From the NCBI GenBank assembly GCA_025766275.1, contig JAFKAC010000033.1:62001-126000 (forward strand): a stretch of DNA of 64,000 nt, in the 5' to 3' direction. Shown one piece after another: positions 21,055-33,990 of the stretch. The position numbers were made by a program, and so were the translations under genes. The DNA comes from Lactarius indigo (Eukaryota; Basidiomycota; Agaricomycetes; Russulales; Russulaceae). The notes beneath the pieces are model-generated. The model worked only from the letters and a program-made list of their open reading frames with translations, was not told where the DNA came from and made no database searches. Each line of letters begins with the position of its first letter. Position 1 is the stretch's first letter.

Positions 21055-23253
21055 GTTGGGGAGAAGTAGCAGAGTGATTTGTTGTGATGATTGGGTCAGC
21101 TGGCTCAGGAACTGACTCTTGGGGGCATGAGTAGAGACATGGGGTAACAGTACTGTAGCCAATAGACAATGACAATCAAGTCAGGCATGAGTTCAAGCTG
21201 CAAGGCCTAAGGTGGATAACAGGTACAAAGGACAGGTAGCAGCAGATCTAGACATGGAGCAGCAGGGGCTCAACAGGTGGCACTGGTGACATATGGGCTG
21301 TATATTCAGCCTGAGTCCCAGCAGCCTGTTACACCCGCTCTTAACCTTCCAATCCCACTCAAGCCCCCCAGAAAATTGCAAGTATGAATATGTCAGTCAT
21401 TAAACTCTCCCAGGGACTCTAGTGGCTTTAATTGCATGCAGAGTATATTTTTGCACTTGCCAAGTTGGTTTTTGGATGGCTTGCCCTTGTTACTATTGGG
21501 ACTTTCCCACGCACACACTGAAGAAATTAGCAGCAGTTACCATCACCAAACCAAGCCTGGGGTGTTGTTCATATAATATTGCTGGTTGCACATCAATATC
21601 TCTCACATTCATCCTAGTTGTCATTGAGGTTGTTGTGGCTGACAAATTTGCAGATTACATTGCTTTCCACAACCAAATATGTCAAGAGTGGGATTATATC
21701 CACATGCCATTGTGTGTACTGTCACATAGTGGCAGGAGCTTGTGTTGATTACATGACAATATTCCAGGAAAAGTTGACTTTTGCTTGGGCCTTGGATTTT
21801 GACAGCATCATATGCTATGAGCTGACCTTCCTGGAAGAGGCAGATTTCTGGTGTTTTTTGTGGCATATGAGAAAGCCCCTCCCACAAATAGCGTCATGAA
21901 AATAAACCATGTACATGTACATGTATACTAGCTAGCATCAATATCACTGGCAATGTTGTTACTCAACAACATACCCTACTCTGCCCCATCATGGTGATAT
22001 TGCCCCCCACCAGGGCCACATTCCCACTACACAGGCTGGCACTCTGGCACCACCTCCTGGCCCTCTCAAGTAGCTTTGACAGCAATCGCTGTCCAGCTGT
22101 CTGTGCCACTGCATGCCAAACAGGTTCAGCAGATCTTCACAATCAATGGTACGTGCCTATACAGCTGAGTCTGCACTTATTCATACACAAATCATGTGGC
22201 CCATGCACTCTTTTTGAATGTCTGCTCGTGCTGCATGTGGCAATGTGTAACCAATTTGGACTGATCAATTTTTGTTTTCTTTCAGCCTGTCGCCAACCCC
22301 ACCCCATTCAGGATTCTGAACCTGTCACCCCATTGGTATGTGGACTTGGACACTCATGATCAAGTTCTTGGATGGTGAGAGTACACACGAGGACACTATG
22401 GTCGGTGATGGGGAGGTATGTATCACTAGTAGACCTTACAGGACTTAAACAGACTTAGTGTGGCATTCACAGGCAGTGTGGCCTGTTGCTGCTATTGCTG
22501 CTAGAAGCATATGCCACTAATTAAAAGTGGGGTTGAAAGGCATGGGTACCTGATTTTCAAAAGTACAGAAGGAAATGTTTTGTGAGGATGGGCATACAAG
22601 TGAGCCTGTTATGCATTTGGTTGTGTGTTATTCAGATTGATGGAAATGACCGGTTGACAAGCTATACAGGATGATGTAGATTCGATAATGGCATTGGCCA
22701 TGGCACATGTGGGTGGAATTAGATGGATGGCCTACAAATCCCAGGTCGCATTCATTAGGAAAGGTGCAGGAAAAGACAATGATGTCATGGCAATTCCAGC
22801 TTTCTCAGGTTCGTTGTTGGCCATTTGTTAGGCTTTATTCCTTGTCTTCCTTACCTTGAGCATGTAATTAGCACCACATCTGTAATGCATTTTATAGGTA
22901 CATTATGGTATAAAACTCTCCAAAGTCTGATCACTGGGCCCTTTCATTTCCTCAAGCAGCGATAGTGGCACAGGACCTAGAAGAATGAGTATGGTACTTA
23001 CGGTCATGTTGGTAGGTTCAGGGCTTTGTGTATGTTATATCTATAGGTTCTACAACACCACCTTGTTACCCTGTATGTTCCCTGATAGTATTAATATTAG
23101 TCTACCTGTGTGGTTTCCACCATGACTCACTGCAATTGACATTGTACATGTGTGAGGAATCAGATCTCAGCACTCAGCGCTCAGCTCCTATGTGTATATA
23201 AATATGCTCTTTGTTCAATCTGGCTCTTATTTTCTCCTTCCTACCCACATCAT
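21055..23253 (+). other. CpG-poor region with possible exons of an unidentified gene
   Basis: Most shows no gene. One stretch is exon-like on the plus strand: an open segment ending IFTING near 22148, a GTACGT...TTTCAG intron to about 22285, then a segment reading FRILNLSPHWYVDLDTHDQV (about 22300-22370). A later open stretch reads MALAMAHVGGIRWMAYKSQV (about 22690-22750). I do not recognise a family. Confidence 0.25.
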
Positions 23254-24858
23254 ATGGCTCAACCACTTGAGTATCAGGAGCATTATTGTCAACCTGCACA
23301 TGAAGCTAGCATCACTTCCATGGTGCTCAGTCTTAACAGACATTGGCTTGTGACAGGCAGTATAGACTGCACTGTGCTCGTATGGTCTGTGCAGTCAAGT
23401 CATGCACTGTGCCACATGAAGTCCCACTCCCCTGTTCTCTCAATTGTCTGGCTGAGGAACTCAAACAGATTTTTGTTTGGGTGCAAAAATGGTATGATGG
23501 CTTCAGTGGATATCAGCAAGGTATGGGAGTTCAATCCTATGCATCTTGAGTGAAAGTGACATTCATGCTGACACTAGTATGTGCAGCACTTTCTTAGAAC
23601 AACTTTCTTCAGGGGGCACAGCACTCCCATCCACTGTTTATCCCCCAGGTTCAACGACCACTTTCCAATTTCTGGGGCTATGGATGAAGTCAAGATCTGG
23701 AAGTGTGAAGTGCAGACTACTGAGCAAGGTATGTCCATTCCCACATATGAGGCTCACATTTTATCTCACTTTAGTTGTAGCAGAATCCTGGGAGCTGAAG
23801 GTCAAGCTGCCCCCCCCAAGTGTGATTGATCTACACCAAGTTGTCAAGGTCACATCCATCAATTGGCAAAGTCAAGATGTGGGTACAAGTACATCTCTCA
23901 CCATTGTGTTATACAGGCTGCATGGAATTTTGTATGACAGTATTTATTCATGCCAGTGACTGTGAAAGAATTCTCATATTATTGTTAGATGCTGGGACAT
24001 AGTAGGAATGACAGTGCTACAGCAATTTCCCATTGACAAGTGGTAAGGAAAACACTTTCAATATAGACCTTGCCACCATCTAAAGTGTATTGACAGTGCC
24101 ATGCTCTCCCTATCCCCTGATGGGAGGCTCACAGTGACAATTGGGAGGGCAAACAACTTTGAGATATGGGACTTGAAGTCAGGTGCAGTCCAGAGCCTGC
24201 AATGGCAAGTGTGAACCAAACCCACTGTGGTACCTCACAGGGTACGTGACTTGAAGATGGGCATGGTAACCACACAAGAGGAAGTCCAGGTGAAGTTTCC
24301 AAAGGTGCCTTTTCAGCATGTATGCTTTGCCCATGAAGGTTTTGCAGTGGTGGGCAGTGGCGGTGATAACAAGGTACATGTATGGGATGCCAAACGTGGG
24401 GACCAACTAATGTGTTTGGAACATGGCAGTATGTAAATGCAAGCCTGAGATACAAGAACCAATTATCAAGTGGCTAAAATGTTATTCAAGACCCAATTAT
24501 CGAGTGACCACTAAAACATGCACATGTTCATGATAAGTGAGTCCCTATTCCTTCTCCTCAGCCCCAACTTTCTTTCCCTGTTGACATCAGTGTTGACTCC
24601 AACAGTTTGCTGGATGCAGACACCACACATGTTTACATGGTAATGATGGAAGCAATTGCTGGCATGTTAGTTTCTCATGTCACCAAAGGACAGGATGAGG
24701 TGGTGCAGGAGGTGGCCTCAGCACCTCAGCTTCATCATGCAGTGGTCCTGCTGCCGGAATTGCTGTTGGCAGGTCCCCATGTGTATTGGACTTCTGGGGA
24801 TGTGAGCTTGCCACATTGTCTTCTCAACAGGGTGACTGATGACATTGGAAGAAACTGA
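23254..24858 (+). CDS. WD40-repeat protein gene or recent pseudogene with short introns
   Basis: Exon 1 (23254-23520) starts ATG GCT CAA and encodes two WD40-like repeats (HEASITSMVLSLN.HWLVTGS..CTVLVWS). An intron begins GTATGG, and exon 2 (about 23587-23728) reads FFRGHSTPIHCLSP to SGAMDEVKIWKC. The next intron is clear, GTATGT...TTTAG (23729-23774). Later pieces read LHGI / CWDIVGMTVLQQF, LSLSPDGRL, NNFEIWDLKSG, and VGSGGDNKVHVWDAKRG before a further GTATGT donor near 24430. A final exon runs to about 24858. The pattern fits a beta-propeller scaffold protein of a type abundant in Agaricomycetes; its partner is unknown. The middle exons need unproven splice sites, so the gene may be decayed. 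Confidence 0.5.
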
Positions 24859-27606
24859 GGGGCTTGGCGAGGGCAAGGCAATCCATGGGAGGTAGGGAAA
24901 TTCACAACAATATGGCTGAGGATAAAGAGTCCATTCATGAACACCCCAGAAGCCATCAATGCCAATGATAGGTTGAGATTGGGGAGGGGGGGTGGGAATG
25001 GCATTGACATTAGCAGCTAGCATGATACATCCAGGTTGCCAGTCATCAGTGGGGGCCCAGCATGTGTATAATGGGGGAGAGGACATCTTGATGCTTATAA
25101 TCTATGAGTCAGTGACTATAGTGGGAGAGAGGAAAGGAAGGATGAACAGCCTGAGATATAAAAACAGAGAGCAACTGTTGAAACAGAAACATGACATGAA
25201 CACCTGATGCACCTTGCACGTGCTGGTGGCCAAACAGTCAATAATATGGTGCTGCCTCCGCTCCCATTCCAACTAGTACTCTATGCCATTTCCCCTTCTC
25301 TTTTGGAACCTCATGCTTTTTTTTGTTTTTGTTTTTTTCTCACTGTTCCTGCATGCCACCCTTCACAAGCAACCTCGATGTGCTGTCTGGTTGCCTCAGT
25401 GGGAATGTTTGTTGCCCCCCCGGTGTGGTTGATTGGTTCTCTGTCCTCTGTCACCCCCTCTATCCACACATCACCCTTCACAGGAAACCTTGACATGCCA
25501 TCTGGTTACCTTGGTGGGAGTGTTCATTGCTCTTTTCCCATCTCGTGTTGGCATTCTTCAAGCTGTTCAAGGCATGGTTGCTTGATTCTCTGTTGTCCCC
25601 TCCATCCACATGCCAGCCTTTGCAAGCAGCCTTGATGTGCCATCTGGTTGTTCGCAGTGGACATGTTTGTTGCCCCCCTGTTCCCACCTGGCATTCACAA
25701 CCTTCAAATTTTTTTCAATGTGCCATCTGATTGATGTGGTGAGAGTTCTTAGGTGACACTCATCATTTGTCTGACCTTAAAGGCTCAATTGCACCTCTTA
25801 CAGTGAAATACGACCTTCTCAATGTTCTATGAACACTGCGGTGATACATGGTCCCTGGTTGCGTTGCTACTTACCTCCACAGAGCATCATCACTGGCCTA
25901 GAGTCCCCTGGGAAAGTGCGCTCCTGCTATGTGGGCCCTTTGTCCCTTACAGGGTTACAGGTGCAAGTAGTGCTGAAGTTGTGCAGGGGATGGGAGGACA
26001 GTCTAGTGACCAACCTGAGCTTGTTGCTGATGCCAAATGGCATTGGTTGTGGTGAGTTGTTTTTTTGCTTGCCTGACTGATGTGGAGCTGGTGCACCTGC
26101 CCGAAGATGAAGTCACATTGTCGACAGATTCAGACAAGGTGCACCACACCATGTGTCACTTACTGCTACTTTGAAGAAGGGAAGTTATGCATCTCAAACC
26201 TTGCACCTGCCAAGCACCATTGATAGACCCAAAGCCCCCAGAAGATGTGCCCCCACTACACAGGCCTCTTGTTCAGCTGGGGATGGCCTCATGAAGCCTG
26301 TAGCTGGGTTAGAATGCATTGGTCCCTCGACTGCCCACAAGGGCAACCCTCATGTGGCCTCTGTCATTTGCCTAGTGCCAGTGGGAGACCTGAATCCTCC
26401 TGCAGCCAGTGGAGTGGTCCATATGAGCAGGCAGGTAAGGGGAGTGCCAATGGGGTGTCGAGTAGGGGCAGCAGGCCTACGATCCCACTTAAGCTCTCTG
26501 ATTCAGGTGATGGATTCATGACTGTTAGGAGGAAGGCATGTTTGAAGGGATGGCTGACTTTTTGTCAATGTCACCTCAAATGTTAAGGCAGACTCACATG
26601 CTTCTGTGTTGAAGAGGTCCAACCTAAGGGGAAGAAACAACTGTCTTTGTCGGTCCTGCCACCCCTCTCTCATTGGTATATCCTACTCGGTGTGTCCTGC
26701 ACTGGCCCATGCCCTTATGCGTTGGACCCCTTACCCAAGTGCTCCACTTACTCCAGCAAGTGCAGACATGGGTTCAACTTCAGGGTACCTTTCACAAGCA
26801 ACCTTCTGCATCCTGGAGGTTCTGCAGTGGTGAGCTGCATTGGGAAACCGCTGACACTGGTGAGCGGTTGCTTGGCCAATGCCATCATGGCTGGTTCTGC
26901 TGCCCTTGGGTAGGCAAATGTGAATACTTGCCTTCTCCAAAGGGGGGCTTTGGGTCAGTCACCACTGGGATGCAGGACCAGGAAAGAGGGAAGCTGGGCA
27001 GGGGGGGTTGTAAGCCATTACTCATCTTGGTCTACTACCATGAGTGAGCAGCCTGCTGATCATGAATGTGTGTTGAATATTTTTCTCTAATATTCCTGAT
27101 CCTAACGTGGGCGTCACCAGGAATTGGAGCAGCACAAGGGAAACCAGTCGGGTCGATTATTTCAAGACCACTTTCATATTAGCAGATTGGATATTCATCC
27201 CAAAGTGTAATGTGTTTATTTTCTGCCCTTGCCAATGATCGATGCCTCACCTCAACACATGACCTTCTTGTATGCCATACTTACATTTCTGTGCTTCAAC
27301 CAGTAACCCATAAGCTTGAAAGGTTGAAGACCATCTTGACACCCATACCTGCAGTGTTGCAAGTCAAGTATGGTAGGATGCACCTAGCTAGGCCTTTGTC
27401 AGTGCACCTCCTTTTCTCTTACATTATGTCTAAGCCAATGTATTGAAGCCTCAATCTTATGCACATGAGATGCAATATACTTGCGCATGAGGTCAACCAC
27501 CCACTGAAATGATATTTGCTACCTCAGCAACATGCCTCACCTGACTGAGGTGACCCAGATTGGCCAAGATCTAACTAACAGTAATTGGGTCATCTTCCAA
27601 TTCACA
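24859..27606. other. Unrecognised CpG-poor region
   Basis: No gene identified apart from the minisatellite at 25354-25735. Open stretches at 25829-26080 and 26153-26521 have no motif I recognise. The right edge carries the target (GGTCA) of a solo LTR. Confidence 0.4.
25354..25735. repeat. Diverged tandem repeat, about three units
   Basis: Units start near 25354, 25471 and 25611 (spacing about 117 and 140 bases). Each begins with a variant of CACCCTTCACAAGCAACCTC, followed by CATCTGGTTGCC, GTGGGA.TGTTTGTTGCCC and a pyrimidine-rich segment ending TCCATCCACA. Likely non-coding minisatellite. Confidence 0.6.
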
Positions 27607-27611
27607 GGTCA

Positions 27612-28207
27612 TGATAAACAGCACACAAGGATAGCATACTCACAGTGGACAAAAGGAGACTGTGGTGAGATAGGCTGGGTGGCTGGAAAGCAGCAACAGG
27701 AGGTCTAGCAAGGTAAAGCAAGAGTGTCTGGCACACAACAGAGTGAGAACTGATAATAGTATTACAGAGGAGAGACTTTACCTGGCACACAACAGAGTGA
27801 GAACTGATGTGGACCAGGGCATACAGAGTACTCTACTTATACTATGCAGAGGTGTGACACTAGTACAAGGACAGTAACATAGAGTCATGGAATACAAGGA
27901 GCATTGTTCTACATACAGGACAAAAGGAGTGTACCAAAGGAGAACAAGGCAACTAGAACAAAGAAAGTCTAGACAAGTATGATATCACAGTGACATCACA
28001 ATAAAGATAACACCACAAAGAGAACAAAGGATGGAGTACAATGAAATGTCCAGAGTGTTCTACATGATGATGTCATAGATAAGCTAAGAAGTCCGAGATT
28101 GTACAGATCATATAATCTAATCTACAGGTCCAATATATCTTATCTAAAGCAGTCCATATCTGCAAGTCCTTTAGAGCCGCTAAGTGTGCACAGGCTACTT
28201 ATCAACA
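27612..28207 (-). repeat. Solo LTR, copia-1 family
   Basis: 596 bp, TGATAAACAGC...TTATCAACA, flanked by GGTCA on both sides (27607-27611, 28208-28212). Has the intron-like segment (27781-27728). Confidence 0.93.
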
Positions 28208-28415
28208 GGTCAGTCCTCAAATTAACAGAACATGCCATGATCTAAACACAGTGTTGATATCACGCTGTTGTAACTCAAGTGTTAGTGATACAGTTGTTGA
28301 CCCGCTATTGTTCTGACTTCAATTTCAAGTTTAGCACCTGCGATCAATGTTCCAACATCCCAACACCAGACTTTTATCACCAGACTTTTATAAACACAAT
28401 CCCATTGTTCTATTG

Positions 28416-28452
<37 letters not shown>

Positions 28453-29936
28453 ATCACTCCTTTGGCCCCTCCCTTGCAACCATGCAGATAGACAACGACA
28501 ACACCAATTCCCCACAACCTGGCACTTAGCCTTTGTTTGTAGGGTCATCCAACCTCGTCATATCATCCACTCTTTCATTGTGTCATCATTTTTCTTTTCA
28601 CATGTCAACTTACTTCACCCATAGGATGCCCAGCCACACCGCACTTTTATCTCCATGCCTGCACTGTCATCAGCTATGACCCTGGCCTTTGTTCATGTTC
28701 CTTACCTTCATATTGAACACCTTTGTCTTCATCTTGGCCACTCATGCCCTATGCCTCAATTCCACATCTCAACTTAGTTCCCACCAATCCCACTTACTCT
28801 CTTTTTTTCATAACTTACCTTCTTACCTTAACCTTTCTGTGGTAGCTATGGGTTCACCTGTATTTAAACCACATCTCCCTGCTGAATGGGCCAGTGCTCA
28901 GTCACCTTAGTTTCCCCCATCACTCTGTGTGCTTATCCCAGAAGTCAGGCCCTACTGTGGGCACTCAAAGGACCAAGCCCACAAGTCATAGTCTCATCTC
29001 GTCTTGCCTCACTTTGCTTTGCCTTGCCTTGCCCTCGTGTGTTCTTGGGTCAACTCCCCTTGGTCCTTGATGCTTCTCTTCCTCCTGTCTCACTGCTGCG
29101 GAACCCGCTCTGCTTCAGACTCACATGGACTTAGCTCCATACAGTGTCACACCCCTCCTCATTGCATGCAAGCTCATAGTTGGCACCTCCACCCTAGGCT
29201 TTTCCACAAGACCTGTCACAACATCATCCTCACAATGCCATTCCAACACAGCATGCAAGCCCCCACAACACCACACAAAAATCTCACTGCAACACCAATG
29301 CAAGTTCCGCCCCAATGCAAGCCACAAACAACAACGACAACTAGGCCACTACAGCAATGGTGGTTACAACTTGGACAACTATGCACCGACAACAGTGAGG
29401 ACAACAATGGGCATGGCTAGTAAGTATCAGTAGCACCTTTAATATAATATGTAACTACAGTCCTACAAACCCACAATGGGTTCAAAAACCTGCCCAAATT
29501 GTGTCAGCCTGTATCCTGACCTGTTGAAATGCCTGGTGATGTTCTGATGTCAGGCAAATGCTGTGAGTTGTGAGTTGAGATTTTGATGTCACAAGTCTGG
29601 ATGTCTTGAGTCATTGACTTGCAACATTCCAATGTCAGATGATGCACTGGATATCCCTTTGATGAAATGTGAGGAGTTATAGGGATTACATTCAAATTAT
29701 ATTCTGCAGTATCATTAAGATGAATGACCCAAAATCATTGCCAATGAACAAGTTGATCACATGCTAACTTTATAGGTAATTACATTGTGAATTTAATTAC
29801 AAAATATCCAGGACCAATACCTGTTTTTCATTGTGAAGTACATTGTAAATAAGCTCGTGCTGTCTTATGCAATGACACTTTAGATTTTTTTTAATTATCT
29901 TCCTCATAAAATTAACATAAATGTCAATGTAACATC
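28208..29936. other. Unrecognised region with a (TC)n microsatellite
   Basis: A TC dinucleotide run of about 16 units lies at 28419-28450. No convincing gene; proline- and glutamine-rich open stretches near 29000-29430 match nothing I know. Confidence 0.45.
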
Positions 29937-32764
29937 CCAAAATGCCCACAGTGTTAGTTTCCTGAAATGGATAGAGTAGATTGATATGGAACACATTGTG
30001 TATCCTCATGGTCTCTGGCAATTGTAGTTTGTACACCACTGGGGAAATGTTTTGTTTGATCATGAACAGACTGTAACATTTTGGGGCTAACTTTACAGAT
30101 GGTGTTGTTAACTTGAGGTTTCTCCTGTCTAGCCATACTTGTTCTCCCACTTGATATGTAATGTGGGGATTTCTGGTTTTATATCATTTTAGGATAGCTT
30201 GTGCAGCAGCATGCAGACATGCTTCTTGTATCTGGAGTAATCAATCTATGGCTGTCAGTGATTTGTTTTCATCGTTGGCCCTGATATCTATCATGGGGTT
30301 CATTCCAAATAGAAGTTTGTGAGGTGTTCATTTGGTTACATCATGAGGCCAGGAGTTGTGAGCATATTCCACAATTGGAAGGTACTGATCCCAGTCATCC
30401 TGTCCTTGTTGTCTTACCCAATGTTGTAGGTATTGTTCCACCCAAGTGTTTATCCTTTCCATCTGTCCATCTGTGCACAGATGGAAGGCCATACTTAGAT
30501 TTTGTTGAATTCCCATTTGTTTGCAAATGGCTGTGGCAAAAGCACTGGTGAAATGAGGGTCTCAATTGGAAATTATTTGTTTCAGGATGCCAAACCATGG
30601 GAATATGTGTTGAAGATAAAGGGTTGCAACTCCTTCACCTGTGATCTGTTTTGTACATGGGATGAACTTAGTTGCCTTACTGCAGCCTTGGTCCACAATG
30701 GTAAGGATGGCATCATATTTACTGGTTGATGGTAAGTCCATGATAAGGTTGAGGCTGATGTATTGGAAGGGACCTTTCTCTGTGGGTACATACGTCCATA
30801 TGTTGTAAAGGTGCTTTTCCTTTTGTTTTGCTTTTGTTCATCTGACAGGTCAGGCATCCTTTTACATATTGCTCTGTGAACTCCTTTAGTCCTTTTCCCA
30901 TGTATTGTTGTTTTATGAGTGCCCAAGTATTGGCAATTCCTGGATGTCCTGCAATTGGTGTGTTGTGGCATTCATAGAGTGCTTTCCATCACACCTTATT
31001 GTCATCATCCAGTTCGAGCAGGTATGCAAAAAGATGGTTGGGGAGAACCGTGATGTTGTCATTGACAGAGTTCACCCCCTCATCAAGGTTGGGATGGTGG
31101 GACAGAAGGTCAGCTACAGTGTTTGAGTGACTGGGAATGTGGTGGAGTGTGAAGTTGTATTTGGTGAGCATCTCCATCCATCGTGCCTGTCTTCCTGAAA
31201 TTTCATGGGGTGCACAGAAGTAAGACAGGTTATTGTGATTGGTGAGAATGGAGATGGGGTGTTGGGTACCTAGGAGGTGATGGTGCCAGTGACAAAAGGC
31301 CTTGACAATGGCTAGGAGTTCGCAATCATAGATATCATAATTGATTTCCACAGGAAGTAGGGAGGCTGAGAAAAAGGCTACCAGGTGTAGTTGACCATCA
31401 TCCTGGGGTTGGGATAGGGTGGCGCCAACAGCAAATCCTGACACATCGGTTTGGAGTGTGAAAGGTTTGTTGTAATTGATGGTTGATAAGACTGGGCATG
31501 ATGCAAACCTTTCTTTCAGCATTTGGAATGCTGTTTGTTGTGTGTCACCCCATGCAAAGTGAACGCCCTTCTTTGTCAGATCATGAAGTGGTTGTGCAAT
31601 GCGTGCATAGTTGGCAATGAATGGTTTATAGAAGTTTCCAAATCCCAAGAAGGATCATACTTTGGTGATGGATTGCGGTGTGGGCCAATTAATGAGTCTC
31701 AATAGTTTGACTGAGTCCATCTCAATTCCTTCTTGTCCAATGATAACACCAAGGTATTCCACAGAGGTGCAAAGGAATTTGCACTTCTCTGGTTTGAGGA
31801 ATAGATTGTTATCTTGAAGGGTCCATAGTACTTGGTTGTACTTGGTTGTTACATTTGAGGTGTTCTTCTTTAGACCCCTTTGTTGCAACTAGGATATTGT
31901 CCATGTAAACCTTCAGCCATCCCTGTGCCACTTCAACTCAGAATAGATTGTCCATCATGGTCTGGAACATAGTGGGACTGTTTGTCAATCCAAAGAATAT
32001 GACCAGAGGTTTGAACAGTCCTCTATTCGTTTTAAAGGCCACTTTCCATTGGTCACCATCTTTGATCCAGATATTGTTGTAGCCCCATCTGATATCCATC
32101 ATGGTGTACCAATCATTTCCTGGTGCTTGGGCCACTAGGTCAGCGATGAGTGGTAAGGGGTATCATTTCTTCCAGGTCCAAGTGTTGAGTTTGCAATAGT
32201 CTTGGACTGGGCATAATTTGCCATCCTTCTTTTTGACAAAGAAGAAGGGTGCTGCATAAGGTGAACTAGATGGACAGATGTAATGTTTCTCCATATGTTC
32301 CTTCAGGAATTTGTTGAGTGCCACCTGTTCGTCCTGTGTTAGAGGGTAAATCTTACAGTCTAACATTGCTGGGGCATTTTCCAAGAGATCGATGGCATGG
32401 TCCCATTGCTTGGGTTTGGGGAATCATTGTGCTTCCTGTTTGCTGAATACCTTCTTGAAGCTATAGAGTTCTTCAGGAACTAACTCTTTCCACAATTTCA
32501 CCATGTTATCATGGGTGGCTTCTGCAAGTTTCTGGGAATGTGTTGTTTTACAGATCCTCATTATGATTTCATTGTCCTCTTCCAGATGTAAGGCTTTGAT
32601 AAACCACCATTGGGGGTGTGCAAAGATAGTTGGATTATTCTCCAGGTTTTTGCCAGTCTAGTTTTACTAGATTTGAGGCCATCCATGGGTATCTGAGAAT
32701 CATTTGGTCTGTTCCTAGGCTAGCAATGTAGAATTGATGTAGTTGTCCAAGTGTGAGCATGCTA
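29937..32764 (-). pseudogene. Element D pol: RT, RNase H, integrase (decayed)
   Basis: RT pieces (32384-31655) contain FFFVKKKDGKL, WGYNN and [12 protein letters not shown]. The active-site box reads YMDN (31907-31896) instead of YMDD, so the RT is inactive. RNase H (31648-30989) holds TDVSGFAVGATLS and YDCELLAIVKAFCHW. Integrase pieces hold the zinc-binding HH..CC region (about 30970-30720), TDGQMERINTWVEQYLQHW (about 30480), and the C-terminal VFHINLLYPF (about 29950). Many frameshifts. Confidence 0.85.
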
Positions 32765-33690
32765 AGGTAGGGGCCATCAGGAACTCGCACCCCTTTATGT
32801 AAGCTATAAACCCTAGGGTTAGCTTATATAATGTGTACATAAGCGGCCATGGCAAGAGGGTTGACTTGGGAAAAATCCTGGCCTGGGGTTTGTGCGTTTA
32901 GGGTTATTGAGCTTGGCATTATTGTGATCCCAGGCAAGTTGTTGCAAGCTGACAGACAACTCAAAAGTGATAATTCAAGCATTATCAATGTATGTGCATG
33001 ACTTCTCTGTAGGCTACTAAGCTACAGATTCTAATAAATGGTTTCCTTCGCTTCAAGAATGCTTTGGGGCGGTAACGTGCAATGTCTGTGATATTTGTTA
33101 TTCACCCATGCTGCTTGTGCACCTGACAGCCCATCCCTGTAAGTGGTAATAAAATGTGTGGCTTGGTTCGCAAACCTGTGAGGGAATGAGCCATGAAACA
33201 AAACAAAAAAAAAATACTGACTGTCGGATGTGAAGAAGGGGGACACTGTCAAGGCTCTCCTTCACAGTTTGCTTCATTCCAAGGGTGGTCTTTTCTTGGG
33301 GGGCGGCACAGTATCGAGCTTTGGCTGCGCCCCAATATTGCTCAATAAAATTGAGCTCACAGTGTATTTGTCATCATGACTAATACATGCACGTGACTTT
33401 ATTGTCACGTGTGCGGCCACCACTTTTTGCTCAACTTCAGCAAGTTGGTTTAGATCGACTGTAAATGTCGAGATATTGAGTTTTAATGAAAAAAAATTGT
33501 TTTCACTTCTATTCACCGAAATCAAAATATTTTCCAAAAAACAAAAATGGGAGTCAAAGAAGGTACAGTTCCCTTTACTTCTCATATTTTAATTTTTGGC
33601 TATTGTGATGAGTGAGGGAGGAGAAGAAGAAACGATGAAGACGACAAAATGCTTACATAAAGGGGTGCAAGTTCCTGATGGCCCCTACCT
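32765..33690. mobile_element. TIR DNA transposon (MITE-like), 926 bp, TA target duplication
   Basis: The ends are 40-bp inverted repeats with one mismatch (32765-32804 against 33690-33651), starting AGGTAGGGGCCATCAG. TA flanks both sides (32763-32764, 33691-33692). The element splits the protease of element D. The interior lacks an obvious transposase; the longest open stretch (33585-33274, minus) is unrecognised. TA duplication suggests mobilisation by a Tc1/mariner-type transposase in trans. The interior keeps more CpG than its host. Confidence 0.88.
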
Positions 33691-33990
33691 TAGTGTCATG
33701 ATCCATCCATAGGTCTAGATCAATGTAATGGGTTATCATTCCATCTTTGTTTACTGTTCCATCAACATTTCTGATGATGTGGGAGTGTTGCAGTGCAATT
33801 GGAGTGAGGGATAATTTATTGACTAGTTCTTGAGTGATGAAATTATGAGTTGCTCCAGTATCAACTAGTGCCTTGGCCTTTTCGTATCTTTGTTTATGGG
33901 AGAATTGGACTTTTATTCGTAAGGCATTTATTTTTGGTACAAAGATACTATCAGGAATCAGAGCTTGGATCCAGGCCATTGGACCAGAGC
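33691..33990 (-). pseudogene. Element D protease
   Basis: Reads ALVDTGATHNFITQELVNKL (33870-33810), so the catalytic DTG is retained. It is in the -1 frame to gag and is cut at 33690 by the TIR element. The remainder resumes below 32763 (ASLGTDQMILRYPWMA). Confidence 0.8.

Noticed and set aside
28419..28450. TC run as a promoter or recombination hotspot
   Set aside because: Simple microsatellite; nothing in the surroundings supports a function.
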